NCBI GenBank assembly: GCA_025359185.1
Contig: JANYHF010000080.1
Coordinates: 1-41,231, forward strand
Origin: Hyphomicrobiaceae bacterium
Lineage (GTDB): Bacteria; Pseudomonadota; Alphaproteobacteria; Rhizobiales; Hyphomicrobiaceae
Reading direction: 5' to 3'
Length of the DNA stretch: 41,231 bases
Each line of letters begins with the position of its first letter. Positions within the stretch are counted from its first letter, which is position 1. Shown here one piece after another: positions 32,401 to 41,196 of this stretch. The notes under the pieces were generated by a model. The model saw only the letters and a program-made list of their open reading frames with translations. It ran no database searches and was not told where the DNA came from. Position numbers and translations under genes: made by a program.

Positions 32401-33375
32401 TCAACCTGTCAGCCTGAAGACGCTATTGCGCTGGGGTAGCGTCTCGGGCGTTTTCACATTCCACACCAATCCTACCCGCTCCAGAGCGCACAGCACCCAC
32501 CAGCCCGGATCGCTTTCGCTCGGGCCAAGCCCCAAACGCGCTGACGCCGGGAAGGCATGGTGGTTGTTGTGCCAGGCTTCGCCCATGGTAATCAGGCCGC
32601 AATAGCGCACGTTGTAGCCTTGCACTCCTGCCCCCTCGACATGCCATGTGCGCGGCCCCTCATTGTGAGCGAAATAACCCACCAGCCAATGCCCTGTCAC
32701 CGAGGCAGCCACGCGCACGGGGATGCCCCAAACCAGCCACGGCAGTCCGCCAACGGCGTAGAACAGAAAGGCCCACGGAAGTTGCTGCCACATCCAGGTT
32801 CGCTCGATGAACCGGTAGAACGGATCATCGGCCACACGCCGCTCGATGGACAGCTCCGGCGGATGGTCAAGGCGCAGATCGCAATGCAATTGCCACCAGC
32901 CGTCGCGCAGCATCGAGGAGCGGTGTGCGAGGTAGGGGTGGCATTCGGGTTTGCGTTGCGCCCAATCGCGGATGTCGTGCTGCCGGATCATGCCAAATGG
33001 CCCGGCCATGCTAACCAGTGTGCCGAGATAGACGAGCAAGCGTTCAAGCCCATGCGGGCAATCGAAGGACCGGTGGATGAGCCGCCGGTGCATGCCCAGC
33101 GAGTGGCCAAGGCAAACCGTCAGTGCCGCCGTAACGAGGAAAAGGAGCAGCGCACTCCAGGTGAAGTACAGCGGTCCCCCAATCAGGGCCACAGCTGTCA
33201 TGGCCGACAGCCAAACAGATTTGGCCGGCTGCCAATGCACCGACCCTGCAACGGGGTCTGCTGCATCATCCTGCGCCATCCGCACCGTGCGAAAGAGGCC
33301 TTCGGCATTGGCAAGCGCCACATCGATGGGGTCGTCAACGGCAACCGGCTGTTGCGGAAGTTTCATAAGTTCCAT
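32401..33375 (-). CDS. membrane fatty-acid (acyl-CoA-type) desaturase
   Basis: This is a di-iron membrane desaturase of 324 residues. Histidine boxes are HSLGMHRRLIHRSF (about 91-104) and the C-terminal GEAWHNNHHAFP. The middle box is the unusual RQHDIRDWAQ form, not HRxHH, followed by a second His-bearing stretch (CHPYLAHR); this variant occurs in a bacterial subgroup. Hydrophobic helices flank the boxes (about 55-85, 110-128 and 205-245). It would insert a double bond into an acyl chain using electrons from a ferredoxin or cytochrome partner not present here. Two in-frame ATGs are possible (33375 and 33366); GGGAG suits the second better. It is divergent from the carbonic anhydrase gene. 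Confidence 0.85.
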   Translation of the reverse strand: MELMKLPQQPVAVDDPIDVALANAEGLFRTVRMAQDDAADPVAGSVHWQPAKSVWLSAMTAVALIGGPLYFTWSALLLFLVTAALTVCLGHSLGMHRRLIHRSFDCPHGLERLLVYLGTLVSMAGPFGMIRQHDIRDWAQRKPECHPYLAHRSSMLRDGWWQLHCDLRLDHPPELSIERRVADDPFYRFIERTWMWQQLPWAFLFYAVGGLPWLVWGIPVRVAASVTGHWLVGYFAHNEGPRTWHVEGAGVQGYNVRYCGLITMGEAWHNNHHAFPASARLGLGPSESDPGWWVLCALERVGLVWNVKTPETLPQRNSVFRLTG

Positions 33376-33451
33376 TGCTCCCTACCCATCTTGATTATCG
33401 ATTAACGGCAGGAGGTTTGCAAATTTCACTCCAATCCTTTTCTATGCGCCT

Positions 33452-34051
33452 ATGAACCCAAGCATCCTTCTCGAACGTAATGTCGCCTGGGCGCGCGAGC
33501 GCCTAGCGGCCGACCCGCACTACTTTTCCCGCCTGGCGGCACAGCAATCGCCGGCCTATCTGTGGATCGGCTGCTCCGATAGCCGGGTGCCGGCCAACGT
33601 CATCACCGGGCTCGATCCCGGCGAGGTGTTCGTGCACCGCAATGTCGCCAACATGATCTATACGGCGGACATCAACTGCATGTCGGTGGTGCAGTTCGCG
33701 GTCGAGACGCTCAAAGTCCGCCACATCATCGTATGTGGCCACTATGGCTGCGGCGGCGTTACGGCGGCCATCGATACCGAGCAGCTCGGCCTGATCGACC
33801 ACTGGCTGGAGCCGATCCGTGAGCTGGAGCGCACCAACGGCCAGGAGCTCAACGCCCTCAAGTCGCGCACTCAGATGGTTGACCGGCTGTGTGAACTGAA
33901 CGTGCTGCATCAAGTGCTGAACCTGTCAAACTCGCCGATCCTGAAGCGCGTTTGGGATGCCGGGCAGAAGGTTTCCGTGCATGGCTGGATCTATTCGGTG
34001 GCGGATGGCCTGCTGCGCGATCTCAATTGCACGCAAGGGACGATGCCCTGA
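33452..34051 (+). CDS. beta-class carbonic anhydrase
   Basis: This is a cytoplasmic zinc enzyme interconverting CO2 and bicarbonate, 199 residues. The zinc ligands are Cys41 (GCSDSR), His97 and Cys100 (CGHYGCGG). The catalytic Asp43/Arg45 pair is in CSDSR. The sequence VHRNVANMIY matches the can/cynT-type group. It is near the usual 200-220 residue length, so it appears complete, with a SVHGWIYSVADG C-terminal strand. No clear ribosome binding site precedes the ATG. It lies between two desaturase genes, divergent from one and parallel to the other; bicarbonate for fatty-acid synthesis (acetyl-CoA carboxylase) would be a plausible link but is inference. Confidence 0.92.
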   Translation: MNPSILLERNVAWARERLAADPHYFSRLAAQQSPAYLWIGCSDSRVPANVITGLDPGEVFVHRNVANMIYTADINCMSVVQFAVETLKVRHIIVCGHYGCGGVTAAIDTEQLGLIDHWLEPIRELERTNGQELNALKSRTQMVDRLCELNVLHQVLNLSNSPILKRVWDAGQKVSVHGWIYSVADGLLRDLNCTQGTMP

Positions 34052-34123
34052 GGCGAAAGGCGTCGCCATGAGCATGTACGTGCCCGATTGAGTGCTTGGG
34101 CGAATTGGCTTAGTTGTGTTGGT

Positions 34124-35038
34124 ATGCAAACGCGCAAATCACGCATCGAATGGTCAACGGTAGCCGTCATTGTGGCTACGACCAGCTTGTGGATGCTGTC
34201 GACTTGGGTGGCAGGGCACGATGGGATGTGGCCAGCGTTGGCCGTTTCCGCGCTCTGTGTGACGCTGCATTCGTCTTGCCAGCACGAAGTCCTGCACGGG
34301 CATCCGACGCGCAACCGGCTGATCAACGAGGCGATGGTGTTCATCGCGCCGGGGCTGTTCTTCCCGTTCCGGCGCTTTAAGACACTGCATCTGCAACACC
34401 ACAACGACCCCAATCTGACGGACCCTTACGAAGACCCCGAAACCAACTTCATGGCCAAGGCCGAGTGGGATGGTTTGCCAGCGCCCGTGCAATGGGTGCG
34501 CGAGATCAACAATACCTTGGCCGGGCGGCTGATCATCGGGCCGCCGATAGCGGTCATTGGGTTCTGGCTGGCCGAGGCCAAACTCGTCTTATTAGGCGAC
34601 CGGCGGGCGGCGCTGGCCTGGGGGCTGCACGCGGCTGGCTTGGCGATCACGCTCTGGTGGGTGCTGGGAGTCGCGGGCGTGGGTTTTTGGACCTATGTGT
34701 TTGCCGTCGCCTATCCCGGCTATTCGTTGCTGACCGTTCGCACGTTCCTGGAGCACCGGGCCGAGCAGGAGGTGCCGCATCGCACCTGCATCGTCGAGGA
34801 CAGAAGCGGAATCTTTGGCTTCTTGTTCCTGCACAACAATCTCCACGCCGTGCATCACTTGAAGCCGACGGCGGCATGGTACGAACTGCCCGCAATCTAC
34901 CGCCAGAACAAGGACAGCTATCTGGCGGCCAACGGCGGCTATCGCTTTGACAGCTACTGGCAGTTGGCGAGCCGCTACATGTTCCACGCCAAGGCCGGGG
35001 TGCCACATCCGTTCCTGCGGGTAGACGGCGGTGAGTGA
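34124..35038 (+). CDS. fatty acid desaturase family membrane protein
   Basis: This is a second membrane di-iron protein, unlike the first desaturase, with boxes HEVLHGH (after SSCQ), HLQHHND and LHAVHH. The pattern fits the broader fatty-acid desaturase/beta-carotene hydroxylase group rather than acyl-CoA Delta-9 desaturases. About 304 residues follow from the ATG at 34124; a TTG 36 bases earlier is possible, and neither has a good ribosome site. Hydrophobic helices are at about 12-30, 35-55, 120-150 and 165-200. Substrate unknown. The last 8 bases overlap the GTG start of the PhnD-like gene, so the two are translationally coupled. Confidence 0.82.
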   Translation: MQTRKSRIEWSTVAVIVATTSLWMLSTWVAGHDGMWPALAVSALCVTLHSSCQHEVLHGHPTRNRLINEAMVFIAPGLFFPFRRFKTLHLQHHNDPNLTDPYEDPETNFMAKAEWDGLPAPVQWVREINNTLAGRLIIGPPIAVIGFWLAEAKLVLLGDRRAALAWGLHAAGLAITLWWVLGVAGVGFWTYVFAVAYPGYSLLTVRTFLEHRAEQEVPHRTCIVEDRSGIFGFLFLHNNLHAVHHLKPTAAWYELPAIYRQNKDSYLAANGGYRFDSYWQLASRYMFHAKAGVPHPFLRVDGGE

Positions 35039-35849
35039 GCCCCAGCCCGGATACGTTGCTCTGGCGATGTACGATTGGCCGGACGTGTATGCGCACAATG
35101 ATGCTATCTGGGATTTTGTGCGGGCGCAGCTGGCGGATCAGGGCATCCCGGCGCCGGTGAAACTGGATCGCGGGTTGCGGTATTCTCAGCCGTGGCGCCA
35201 GCCGGATCTGTTGCTGGCGCAGACCTGCGGCTTTCCGTTTGCGACCGAACTGCGTGGCCAGGTTCAGCTCGTTGCAACACCGTGCTACAGCGCGCCAGGC
35301 TGCGAAGGGACGAACTATTCCAGCATGATTATCGCCAGCCGGGCGTCGGGCATTACCTCACTCGAGGACCTCGGCGGGGCTACGGCGTCAGTCAACTCCG
35401 AGCACTCACAGTCTGGCCACTGGGCGTTGCGAGAGGCCCTCGCGCTCACGCCGGGAGGTGCGCTACCCAAACGCGCCGTGCTGTCGGGCGGACACCTGGA
35501 GTCTCTCACTCTGCTGGCGAACGGCGATGCTGATGTCGCCGCTATCGATGCCGTCTGCTGGGCCTTGGCGCTGCGCTATGAACCTTCGGCCGTCGCCAAG
35601 GTGCGCGTGATCGCGCAGTCGCCGATGGCTCCGGGGCTGCCGCTCATCACGTCACTGGCAACCCCCGTCAGCACCCTCGAGGCCTTGCGTGAGGCCTTGC
35701 AGGCCGTCATCGCCGCCCCGCATCTGGCTGGCGCCCGTGAGGCGCTGTTCCTGACTGCAATAGAGGTTCTGCCCGAGACCGCCTACGAGCGCATCCTCGA
35801 CCTGAAGCGCCTGGCCGACGCCATGCCCTTCCCGGCCTTGGGCGCTTGA
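35031..35849 (+). CDS. PhnD-like substrate-binding domain protein without signal peptide
   Basis: This 272-residue protein is of the phosphate/phosphite/phosphonate (PhnD/PF12974-like) binding-protein fold. It begins directly with strand one (YVALAMYDWPDVYAHNDAIW) and shows QTCGFPFATEL, ATPCYSAPGCEGTNYSSMIIA and VNSEHSQSGHWALREAL, the family core. No signal peptide, lipobox or permease/ATPase neighbour is present, so it is probably cytoplasmic and not part of an importer. The GTG start overlaps the end of the desaturase gene. The coupling hints at a small-molecule-sensing or carrier role linked to that enzyme; no tested function is known to me. Its stop is 5 bp from that of the convergent ppx gene. 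Confidence 0.8.
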   Translation: MSEPQPGYVALAMYDWPDVYAHNDAIWDFVRAQLADQGIPAPVKLDRGLRYSQPWRQPDLLLAQTCGFPFATELRGQVQLVATPCYSAPGCEGTNYSSMIIASRASGITSLEDLGGATASVNSEHSQSGHWALREALALTPGGALPKRAVLSGGHLESLTLLANGDADVAAIDAVCWALALRYEPSAVAKVRVIAQSPMAPGLPLITSLATPVSTLEALREALQAVIAAPHLAGAREALFLTAIEVLPETAYERILDLKRLADAMPFPALGA

Positions 35850-35854
35850 GCACG

Positions 35855-37399
35855 TTACTTTGCCAACACGCGAATTTCTGCCTGCCGCTCCAGCAGTTCG
35901 CCCACCACGCCGAACCGTTTGCGCAAGCGCTCTCCATTCAGCACCGCCAGATCCTTGGGCAAAGATAACACCAGCTTGCGGCCTTCAAACGACAGCGGTG
36001 TCCGCAGGATGATGCCTGGCGCGCCCGCAGACAGCATATGCACCGAGCGGATGGCCGCGCCGACCAGCATCGCCCGCTTCTGTTCGCCCGCGCTCAGCAA
36101 ACTCAGCAACGCGCTATCGCGCTCGCCGACTTTGTTATCCCCGATATGGCGGTAGCCGACCGCCATGGCGATGAACACGCGCGCCGGGTGATCGACGCCC
36201 GACAAGGAGGCTCGGGCGATCAGGTCGATGCTCTGCTCGCCGCGATAATCGGGATGCGCACGCCAGCTGATGTCGGATAACAGACAGGCTGCATAACGCA
36301 GCCGCCGCTGTTCCGGCGTCTCCTTCGGCCCTTGCCCTGTAAACAACTGATCGGTCCAAACGCACAATTCCCGGCAATGCACTGACGAGCGCGACCGCAA
36401 AACGGCGTAGTCCTCGCAATAGGCGATCAGCGGGTCGCGCGCCCGCTCGGGCTCAGGCAGCAGCGTATAAAGCAGGCCCTCGCGGATACCGTGTACAGAA
36501 AATATGACCTCTGAGGCACCGAGACGGCCGATGAGCTGCCGCAGCACCTGAGCCCCTAGGGGCAACACTTCACGGCGCCCGCTGGGAATCCGGGCTGGAT
36601 CGGCGTTTTTGAATTTTCGGCCCAAAATAATATGCTCGCAGAACTTCGTCACCTCGTCAGCCGCCATCCGGTAGCCGTGCGTGATATGAAGGGGGTATTT
36701 ATTTTCCAGCATATGCAGCCGGGCGAGGTTGCGCCACGTGCCGCCAACGGCAAAGAACGGGCGGTTGGCGCCCTTCTTCAGCCAGGGCACCGTGGCGAGT
36801 TCGGCTTCAATCAGCTTTTCAGCCTTTTCAAGGCTGCTGCCGGAGCGCTGAGCCAGCATCAGGCCACCGAGCGGCAACGTCGTCGACGCCAGCATTCGTT
36901 CCTCAGCGATGTCGACCAGCTCCAGGCTGCCGCCGCCCAAATCCCCCGCGATGCCATCGGGCCGATGGAAACCGGACTGGATGCCCATCGCCGCCAGCTC
37001 GGCCTCGCGGTTGCCCGACAGCAGCATGACCTTGGCGCCGCACACCTTCTCAATCTCGGTGACAAAGGCGGCGCCATTTTCGGCATCGCGCACAGCGGCC
37101 GTCGCTACCACCCAGGGCCGCCCTGCACCCAACTGCGTGGAGAGGGCACGGAAGCGGGCTAGCGCTTCGAGCGCACGCGCCACGCCGTCGCCCTCCAAAC
37201 GCCCCGTCGCTGCGACCCCACGGCCAAGTCCGCAGAGTACCTTTTCGTTGAAAAGCGGTGCCGGGCTGCGGGTTGCACCTTCATAGACCACGAGCCGCAC
37301 GGAGTTCGAACCGATGTCGATGACCGACACGGGCGTGCGGTTGTCCAGGCGCCCGCGCCCGCGTGGGAGCTGGTCGGTTGGCGTCCAATCCTGCTGCAC
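35855..37399 (-). CDS. ppx: exopolyphosphatase / guanosine pentaphosphatase (Ppx/GppA)
   Basis: This enzyme removes terminal phosphates from polyphosphate (and possibly pppGpp), 514 residues. The N-terminal actin/HSP70-like fold has phosphate-1 loop VIDIGSNSVRLVVYE and phosphate-2 loop AGDLGGGSLELVDI. The first 300 residues are the two ASKHA domains and the rest is the helical C-terminal domain typical of long alphaproteobacterial Ppx proteins. The start is GTG, with AAGG 8 bases upstream, 12 bp after the ppk stop. Pairing with the polyphosphate kinase just upstream gives synthesis and breakdown of polyphosphate in one operon. Confidence 0.92.
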   Translation of the reverse strand: MQQDWTPTDQLPRGRGRLDNRTPVSVIDIGSNSVRLVVYEGATRSPAPLFNEKVLCGLGRGVAATGRLEGDGVARALEALARFRALSTQLGAGRPWVVATAAVRDAENGAAFVTEIEKVCGAKVMLLSGNREAELAAMGIQSGFHRPDGIAGDLGGGSLELVDIAEERMLASTTLPLGGLMLAQRSGSSLEKAEKLIEAELATVPWLKKGANRPFFAVGGTWRNLARLHMLENKYPLHITHGYRMAADEVTKFCEHIILGRKFKNADPARIPSGRREVLPLGAQVLRQLIGRLGASEVIFSVHGIREGLLYTLLPEPERARDPLIAYCEDYAVLRSRSSVHCRELCVWTDQLFTGQGPKETPEQRRLRYAACLLSDISWRAHPDYRGEQSIDLIARASLSGVDHPARVFIAMAVGYRHIGDNKVGERDSALLSLLSAGEQKRAMLVGAAIRSVHMLSAGAPGIILRTPLSFEGRKLVLSLPKDLAVLNGERLRKRFGVVGELLERQAEIRVLAK

Positions 37400-37411
37400 G
37401 TCGACCGCCTT

Positions 37412-39631
37412 CTAGATATCTGCGCGCCGCCAAAGCGTCTGCGGCGGAAAATGCTGCTTCAACGCTTCACCCCGGCCCGACAGACTGGGATTCTTCATGA
37501 AGTACTCATGGGCGTTGAACGGCTCCTCGCCCGGCGCCAGTTCGATGCGCTCCGAGCCGCCATTCGCCGTGATCCGCCAGCTTTGCTGATTGTCGCGCAA
37601 ATTCGCGACCATGATCTGATCGAGGATCTGCTCATGCACGGTCGGGTTGCGGATCGGCGTCATGGCTTCAACCCGCCGGTCAAGATTTCGGAGCATCATG
37701 TCAGCCGAGGCGATATAGACCAACGCTTCGCGGGACGGCAAGCCGTGTCCGGCGCCAAAGCAGTAGATGCGGCCATGTTCCAGGAAGCGGCCAATCATGC
37801 TTTTCACGCGGATGTGTTCGGACAATCCGGGCACGCCGGGCCGCAACGAGCACATGCCGCGCACGATGAGCTCAACCTGTACCCCGGCGCGGCTTGCTTC
37901 ATAGAGGCCATCGATGATGCCGGTATCGACGAGCGCGTTCATCTTCATCCAGATCGCGGCTGGCCGGCCTGCTTGCGCATGGCCAATCTCGTCGCCGATC
38001 AGTTGCATGATGCGCCTGCGGATGCCGTGGGGCGAGGCGGCCATGGCCACCAGATGCTCCGGCTCGGCATAGCCCGTCACAAAATTGAAGATGCGCCCGA
38101 CATCGCGGCCGATGACTGGATCGCATGTGAAGAACGAAATATCCGTATAGAGCTTGGCTGTTGTCGGGTGATAGTTGCCCGTGCCGATATGGCAATAGGT
38201 GACGATCTTACCAGCTTCCCGGCGCACGATAAGGCCTAGCTTGGCGTGAGTCTTGAGTTCGACAAAGCCATAAACAACGTGCACGCCAGCTTCGGCCAGC
38301 ATCCGCGCCCAGCTGATATTGGCCAGTTCGTCGAAACGCGCCTTGATCTCAACGACGGCGGTGACAGCCTTGCCCGCTTCGACGGCCTCCTTCAGCAACT
38401 GCACGACGGGTGAATCGCGGCTGGTCCGGTAGAGCGTCCACTTGATGGCGATGACATTGGGATCGGCCACCGCCTGCTTCAGGAATTGCACGACCACGTC
38501 GAACGATTCATAGGGATGATGGACAACGAAATCCTTCTGCCGGATGGCAGCAAAGCAATCGCCGTTCAAGACCGCGACCCGCTCGGGGAAGCGCGGCACA
38601 TAGGGGGTAAAAACCAGATCTGGCCTGTCGGGCGTGATGAGTTCCTTGGTATCGGCGAGGCCGAGCAGGCCTTCCTGGCGAAAGATCTCTGTCGGGCCGA
38701 CCCCAAGCTGCTCAATCACGAAGCGCTGCAAGTTGGCGGGCATTGCCGCGTCGACTTCCAGCCGGATCACCATGCCGGTCTTGCGCCGGTTGAGTGCCGT
38801 CTCCTCGACCTTGCGCTGCAGGTTCTCTGATTGCGGGCCGACCTCGAAATCGCTGTCGCGCAGAATTCGGAAGGCGCCGTAGCCGAGTGGCCGGTAGCTG
38901 TGGAACAGCCTCGTCACGAACAGGCTGATTGCCTGCTCGATGCGCACGAAGCGAATGGCAGGCCGTTTGCCGTTGCTACCGGACGCGCCGAGGTCGGCCA
39001 GCCGCATGAAGCGCGGAGTCATCGGCGGGATCGGCAACAGCGCATGCATGGTCCGCTGCTCATCGACGTGCTGGAGGTCAAAAACCACCGTGAAGCCGAG
39101 CGACGGAATGAACGGGAACGGATGGGCGGGGTCGACCGCGATCGGCGTCAGGATGGGAAACAACTCGTCCATGAAGCGCTGTTCAAGAGCGGCGCGGTCG
39201 CCCGCCGTCAGATCGGCTTCCTCGACGATGACGATGTTCTCGGACGCCATCTCCGTGCGCAGCTGGTTCCATAAGGTCTGCTGATCGTTGGTCAGGCGGG
39301 ACGCAAACTCGTTGATCTTGGCAAGCTGCTGGGCGGCTGTGAACCCTTCCTCGTTCAGCGCCGGGTCGCCCGCGTGAGCGCGCTCGAACAGGCTTGACAC
39401 CCGCACCATGTAAAACTCATCAAGGTTCGAACCCGAAATCGACAGAAACCGCAGCCGTTCGAGCAGCGGGTGACGCCGGTTGGCGGCCTCCTCCAGCACC
39501 CGGTGGTTGAACTCAAGCCAGGACAGCTCCCGGTTGTAAAACCGCGTCGGATCGCTCATGGGGTCAGATTTGGGCTTGCTGTTGCCGCTGCCATTGGCTT
39601 CGGCGGGTTTAATCTTGCGTTGCATTTTCAT
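37412..39631 (-). CDS. ppk1: polyphosphate kinase 1
   Basis: This enzyme makes long-chain polyphosphate from ATP reversibly, 739 residues, normal for PPK1. The N-terminal domain starts near [20 protein letters not shown]. The autophosphorylated His is in [12 protein letters not shown], and the second conserved His is in EHGRIYCFG; the conserved [13 protein letters not shown] segment is also present. The ATG at 39631 has a weak ribosome site. Another ATG at 39559 (MSDPTRFY), nearer the conserved fold, is possible, since the first 24 residues are Lys/Gly-rich and unconserved-looking. It lies about 90 bp after hdaA and 12 bp before ppx, in the usual alphaproteobacterial order. Confidence 0.95.
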   Translation of the reverse strand: MKMQRKIKPAEANGSGNSKPKSDPMSDPTRFYNRELSWLEFNHRVLEEAANRRHPLLERLRFLSISGSNLDEFYMVRVSSLFERAHAGDPALNEEGFTAAQQLAKINEFASRLTNDQQTLWNQLRTEMASENIVIVEEADLTAGDRAALEQRFMDELFPILTPIAVDPAHPFPFIPSLGFTVVFDLQHVDEQRTMHALLPIPPMTPRFMRLADLGASGSNGKRPAIRFVRIEQAISLFVTRLFHSYRPLGYGAFRILRDSDFEVGPQSENLQRKVEETALNRRKTGMVIRLEVDAAMPANLQRFVIEQLGVGPTEIFRQEGLLGLADTKELITPDRPDLVFTPYVPRFPERVAVLNGDCFAAIRQKDFVVHHPYESFDVVVQFLKQAVADPNVIAIKWTLYRTSRDSPVVQLLKEAVEAGKAVTAVVEIKARFDELANISWARMLAEAGVHVVYGFVELKTHAKLGLIVRREAGKIVTYCHIGTGNYHPTTAKLYTDISFFTCDPVIGRDVGRIFNFVTGYAEPEHLVAMAASPHGIRRRIMQLIGDEIGHAQAGRPAAIWMKMNALVDTGIIDGLYEASRAGVQVELIVRGMCSLRPGVPGLSEHIRVKSMIGRFLEHGRIYCFGAGHGLPSREALVYIASADMMLRNLDRRVEAMTPIRNPTVHEQILDQIMVANLRDNQQSWRITANGGSERIELAPGEEPFNAHEYFMKNPSLSGRGEALKQHFPPQTLWRRADI

Positions 39632-39722
39632 ACCGGGATTTGCTGCGGGAACAGATGTCTACGCCGGCCGCATGACCCGTGAGCGTCAGACATCAGCCGT
39701 GTCAGTATAGCAGAGAAGTTGA

Positions 39723-40415
39723 TCATTCGTCGTCACCGGACTTGCCGATGGCGGCAAGTGCGCGCCTTGCCACGTCGCGGGTGATCTCGCTGGGCTTGTC
39801 CCACAACAGACGGTCAATTTCGGTGACCACATCCAGTGCGGCCCCCATGGAACGGTCGAGATGGCGGGCGAGATAGGAGACGGCGGCTGGTGTCGCGGGC
39901 AATTGACGGTCATGCAGCAGTTTGACCAGAACGGCCAATAGCAGGTTTTCATCCGGCTCGCCCAATGCCACAACCGGGCAGGCCCGCAGCCTCGACCGCA
40001 AGTCGGGCAACGCAATCGTCCATTCGCCAGGCGGTGCGCGGCCAGTGATCAGCAGGCTTATGCCCTGCTCCCGGGCAAGATTCATGAGGTGGAACAGCTC
40101 TTGTTCCGAGCCTATGCCCCGGTCGGCATCCTCGACGACGATGGCGCGCTGAACGGCGAGTTCGGTTGCCCGGCCAACGGTCAGGCGGTCCGCTGCCACG
40201 ACTTCGGCGTTGGCGCGTTGCTGCCACACACTGGCCAGATGCGACTTGCCGCTGCCAGCGGGACCAGACACCACCAGCGACGGATGCGGCCAATCGGGCC
40301 ATGCATCGATGCTGCAGATCGCGGTCTCATTACTGGCGCTGACGATAAAATCCTCGCGCTCCAAGGCCGAACGGTGCGGGAGATCAAACACCAGCTGCCT
40401 GGCTGCCTGGGTCAT
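39723..40415 (-). CDS. hdaA: DnaA-related regulatory protein HdaA
   Basis: This 230-residue AAA+ protein of the DnaA/Hda family would promote hydrolysis of DnaA-bound ATP at the replisome, limiting re-initiation of replication. Visible motifs: LVFDLPHRSALEREDFIVS, Walker A SGPAGSGKSHLA, Walker B AIVVEDADRG, sensor 1 LLITGRAPPGEW and an Arg-rich LPDLRSRLRA. The very N-terminal QLVFDLP resembles the clamp-binding motif of Hda proteins. It lacks the DNA-binding domain IV of DnaA, as expected. Its ATG overlaps the stop of the phosphatidyltransferase gene (ATGA). Confidence 0.9.
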   Translation of the reverse strand: MTQAARQLVFDLPHRSALEREDFIVSASNETAICSIDAWPDWPHPSLVVSGPAGSGKSHLASVWQQRANAEVVAADRLTVGRATELAVQRAIVVEDADRGIGSEQELFHLMNLAREQGISLLITGRAPPGEWTIALPDLRSRLRACPVVALGEPDENLLLAVLVKLLHDRQLPATPAAVSYLARHLDRSMGAALDVVTEIDRLLWDKPSEITRDVARRALAAIGKSGDDE

Positions 40416-40963
40416 GGGGTCTGAGCCCCATCAGTCCCGGCCATCTGCCCCAGCCACGACCAGAAATAGGCCGCCGCCGAGGCAACAGTCAGCAGCGCCG
40501 TCGCGTAGATCATCCAGTCGTGGACGGTTTGCCAATGCAGGGCAAAGCCCGCGTCGGCGAGAATCAGCAGCGCCAGGCCGATCTGCGCGACAGTGTTGAG
40601 TTTGCTGATGGCCAGCGGGTGCATCTTCAATGGCCGCCCGATGACGACGGCCAAGAGAATGGCAGACACGATCATGACATCGCGGCTGACGACGAGGATA
40701 ACCATCCAGGACGGCAGATGTTCGCGGACACCCAGAGCGATGAAGGTGCTGACCAGCAGCAGCTTATCGGCCAGCGGATCGAGATAGGCGCCAAGCTCCG
40801 TCACCATGCCAAATCGCTTGGCGATCATGCCATCAATGGCATCGGTCGCGCCCGCTACCACGAGCACGTAAAACGCCCCGCGCAGCTCGCCGCTTATGAT
40901 CAGCCAGATGGCAAGCGGCACCAGTACGATGCGAAACAGAGTGAGGAGATTGGGTAGGTTCAC
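40412..40963 (-). CDS. CDP-alcohol phosphatidyltransferase (PgsA-like)
   Basis: This 183-residue membrane enzyme starts LPNLLTLFRIVLVP and has five to six hydrophobic helices. The CDP-alcohol phosphotransferase motif is complete, reading DAIDGMIAKRF then ELGAYLDPLADK, with Lys in place of the more common Arg after the Ala. It would transfer a phosphatidyl group from CDP-diacylglycerol to an alcohol such as glycerol-3-phosphate or a related acceptor. In alphaproteobacteria a gene of this type commonly precedes hdaA, and a second pgsA is usual elsewhere, so the acceptor is left open. The start is a GTG without a clear ribosome site; a palindrome-rich leader lies upstream. Confidence 0.88.
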   Translation of the reverse strand: MNLPNLLTLFRIVLVPLAIWLIISGELRGAFYVLVVAGATDAIDGMIAKRFGMVTELGAYLDPLADKLLLVSTFIALGVREHLPSWMVILVVSRDVMIVSAILLAVVIGRPLKMHPLAISKLNTVAQIGLALLILADAGFALHWQTVHDWMIYATALLTVASAAAYFWSWLGQMAGTDGAQTP

Positions 40964-41048
40964 GGCGGTCGACGCTGTCGCCTCATGCTGCGGCCGGGCC
41001 CACGCGCCCCTTGGGCACCATAGCCTCGATTGACGCCAACCGGCAATC

Positions 41049-41080
41049 GCCGCTAGTACCCACTGCCGCTAGTACCCACT
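41049..41080. repeat. 16-bp perfect tandem repeat
   Basis: The 16-mer gccgctagtacccact is present twice in direct succession (41049-41064 and 41065-41080), upstream of the phosphatidyltransferase operon. It could be a variable-number locus or a pair of binding sites; nothing further can be said. Confidence 0.85.
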
Positions 41081-41104
41081 ATCAGAAGTAGCTAGCACGT
41101 ATGA

Positions 41105-41196
41105 CGAACAAGGAAGCTCGCCGGGCAGGAACGGCGCGACGAGCATAGTGAACTATGGTCGAGCGCCGTTACGCACCGGGCGAGCTTCCGTGTTCG
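41105..41196. repeat. large imperfect palindrome with 45-bp arms
   Basis: Arms 41105-41149 and 41152-41196 are inverted copies separated by two bases, with the centre catagt-ga-actatg and outer ends cgaaca/tgttcg. Mismatches are scattered (about a quarter of positions in the middle third). No gene lies inside; short frames on both strands are interrupted. It looks like a dispersed intergenic palindrome (REP/RPE-like or a non-autonomous mobile element). A cruciform or strong RNA hairpin is expected. Confidence 0.75.
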
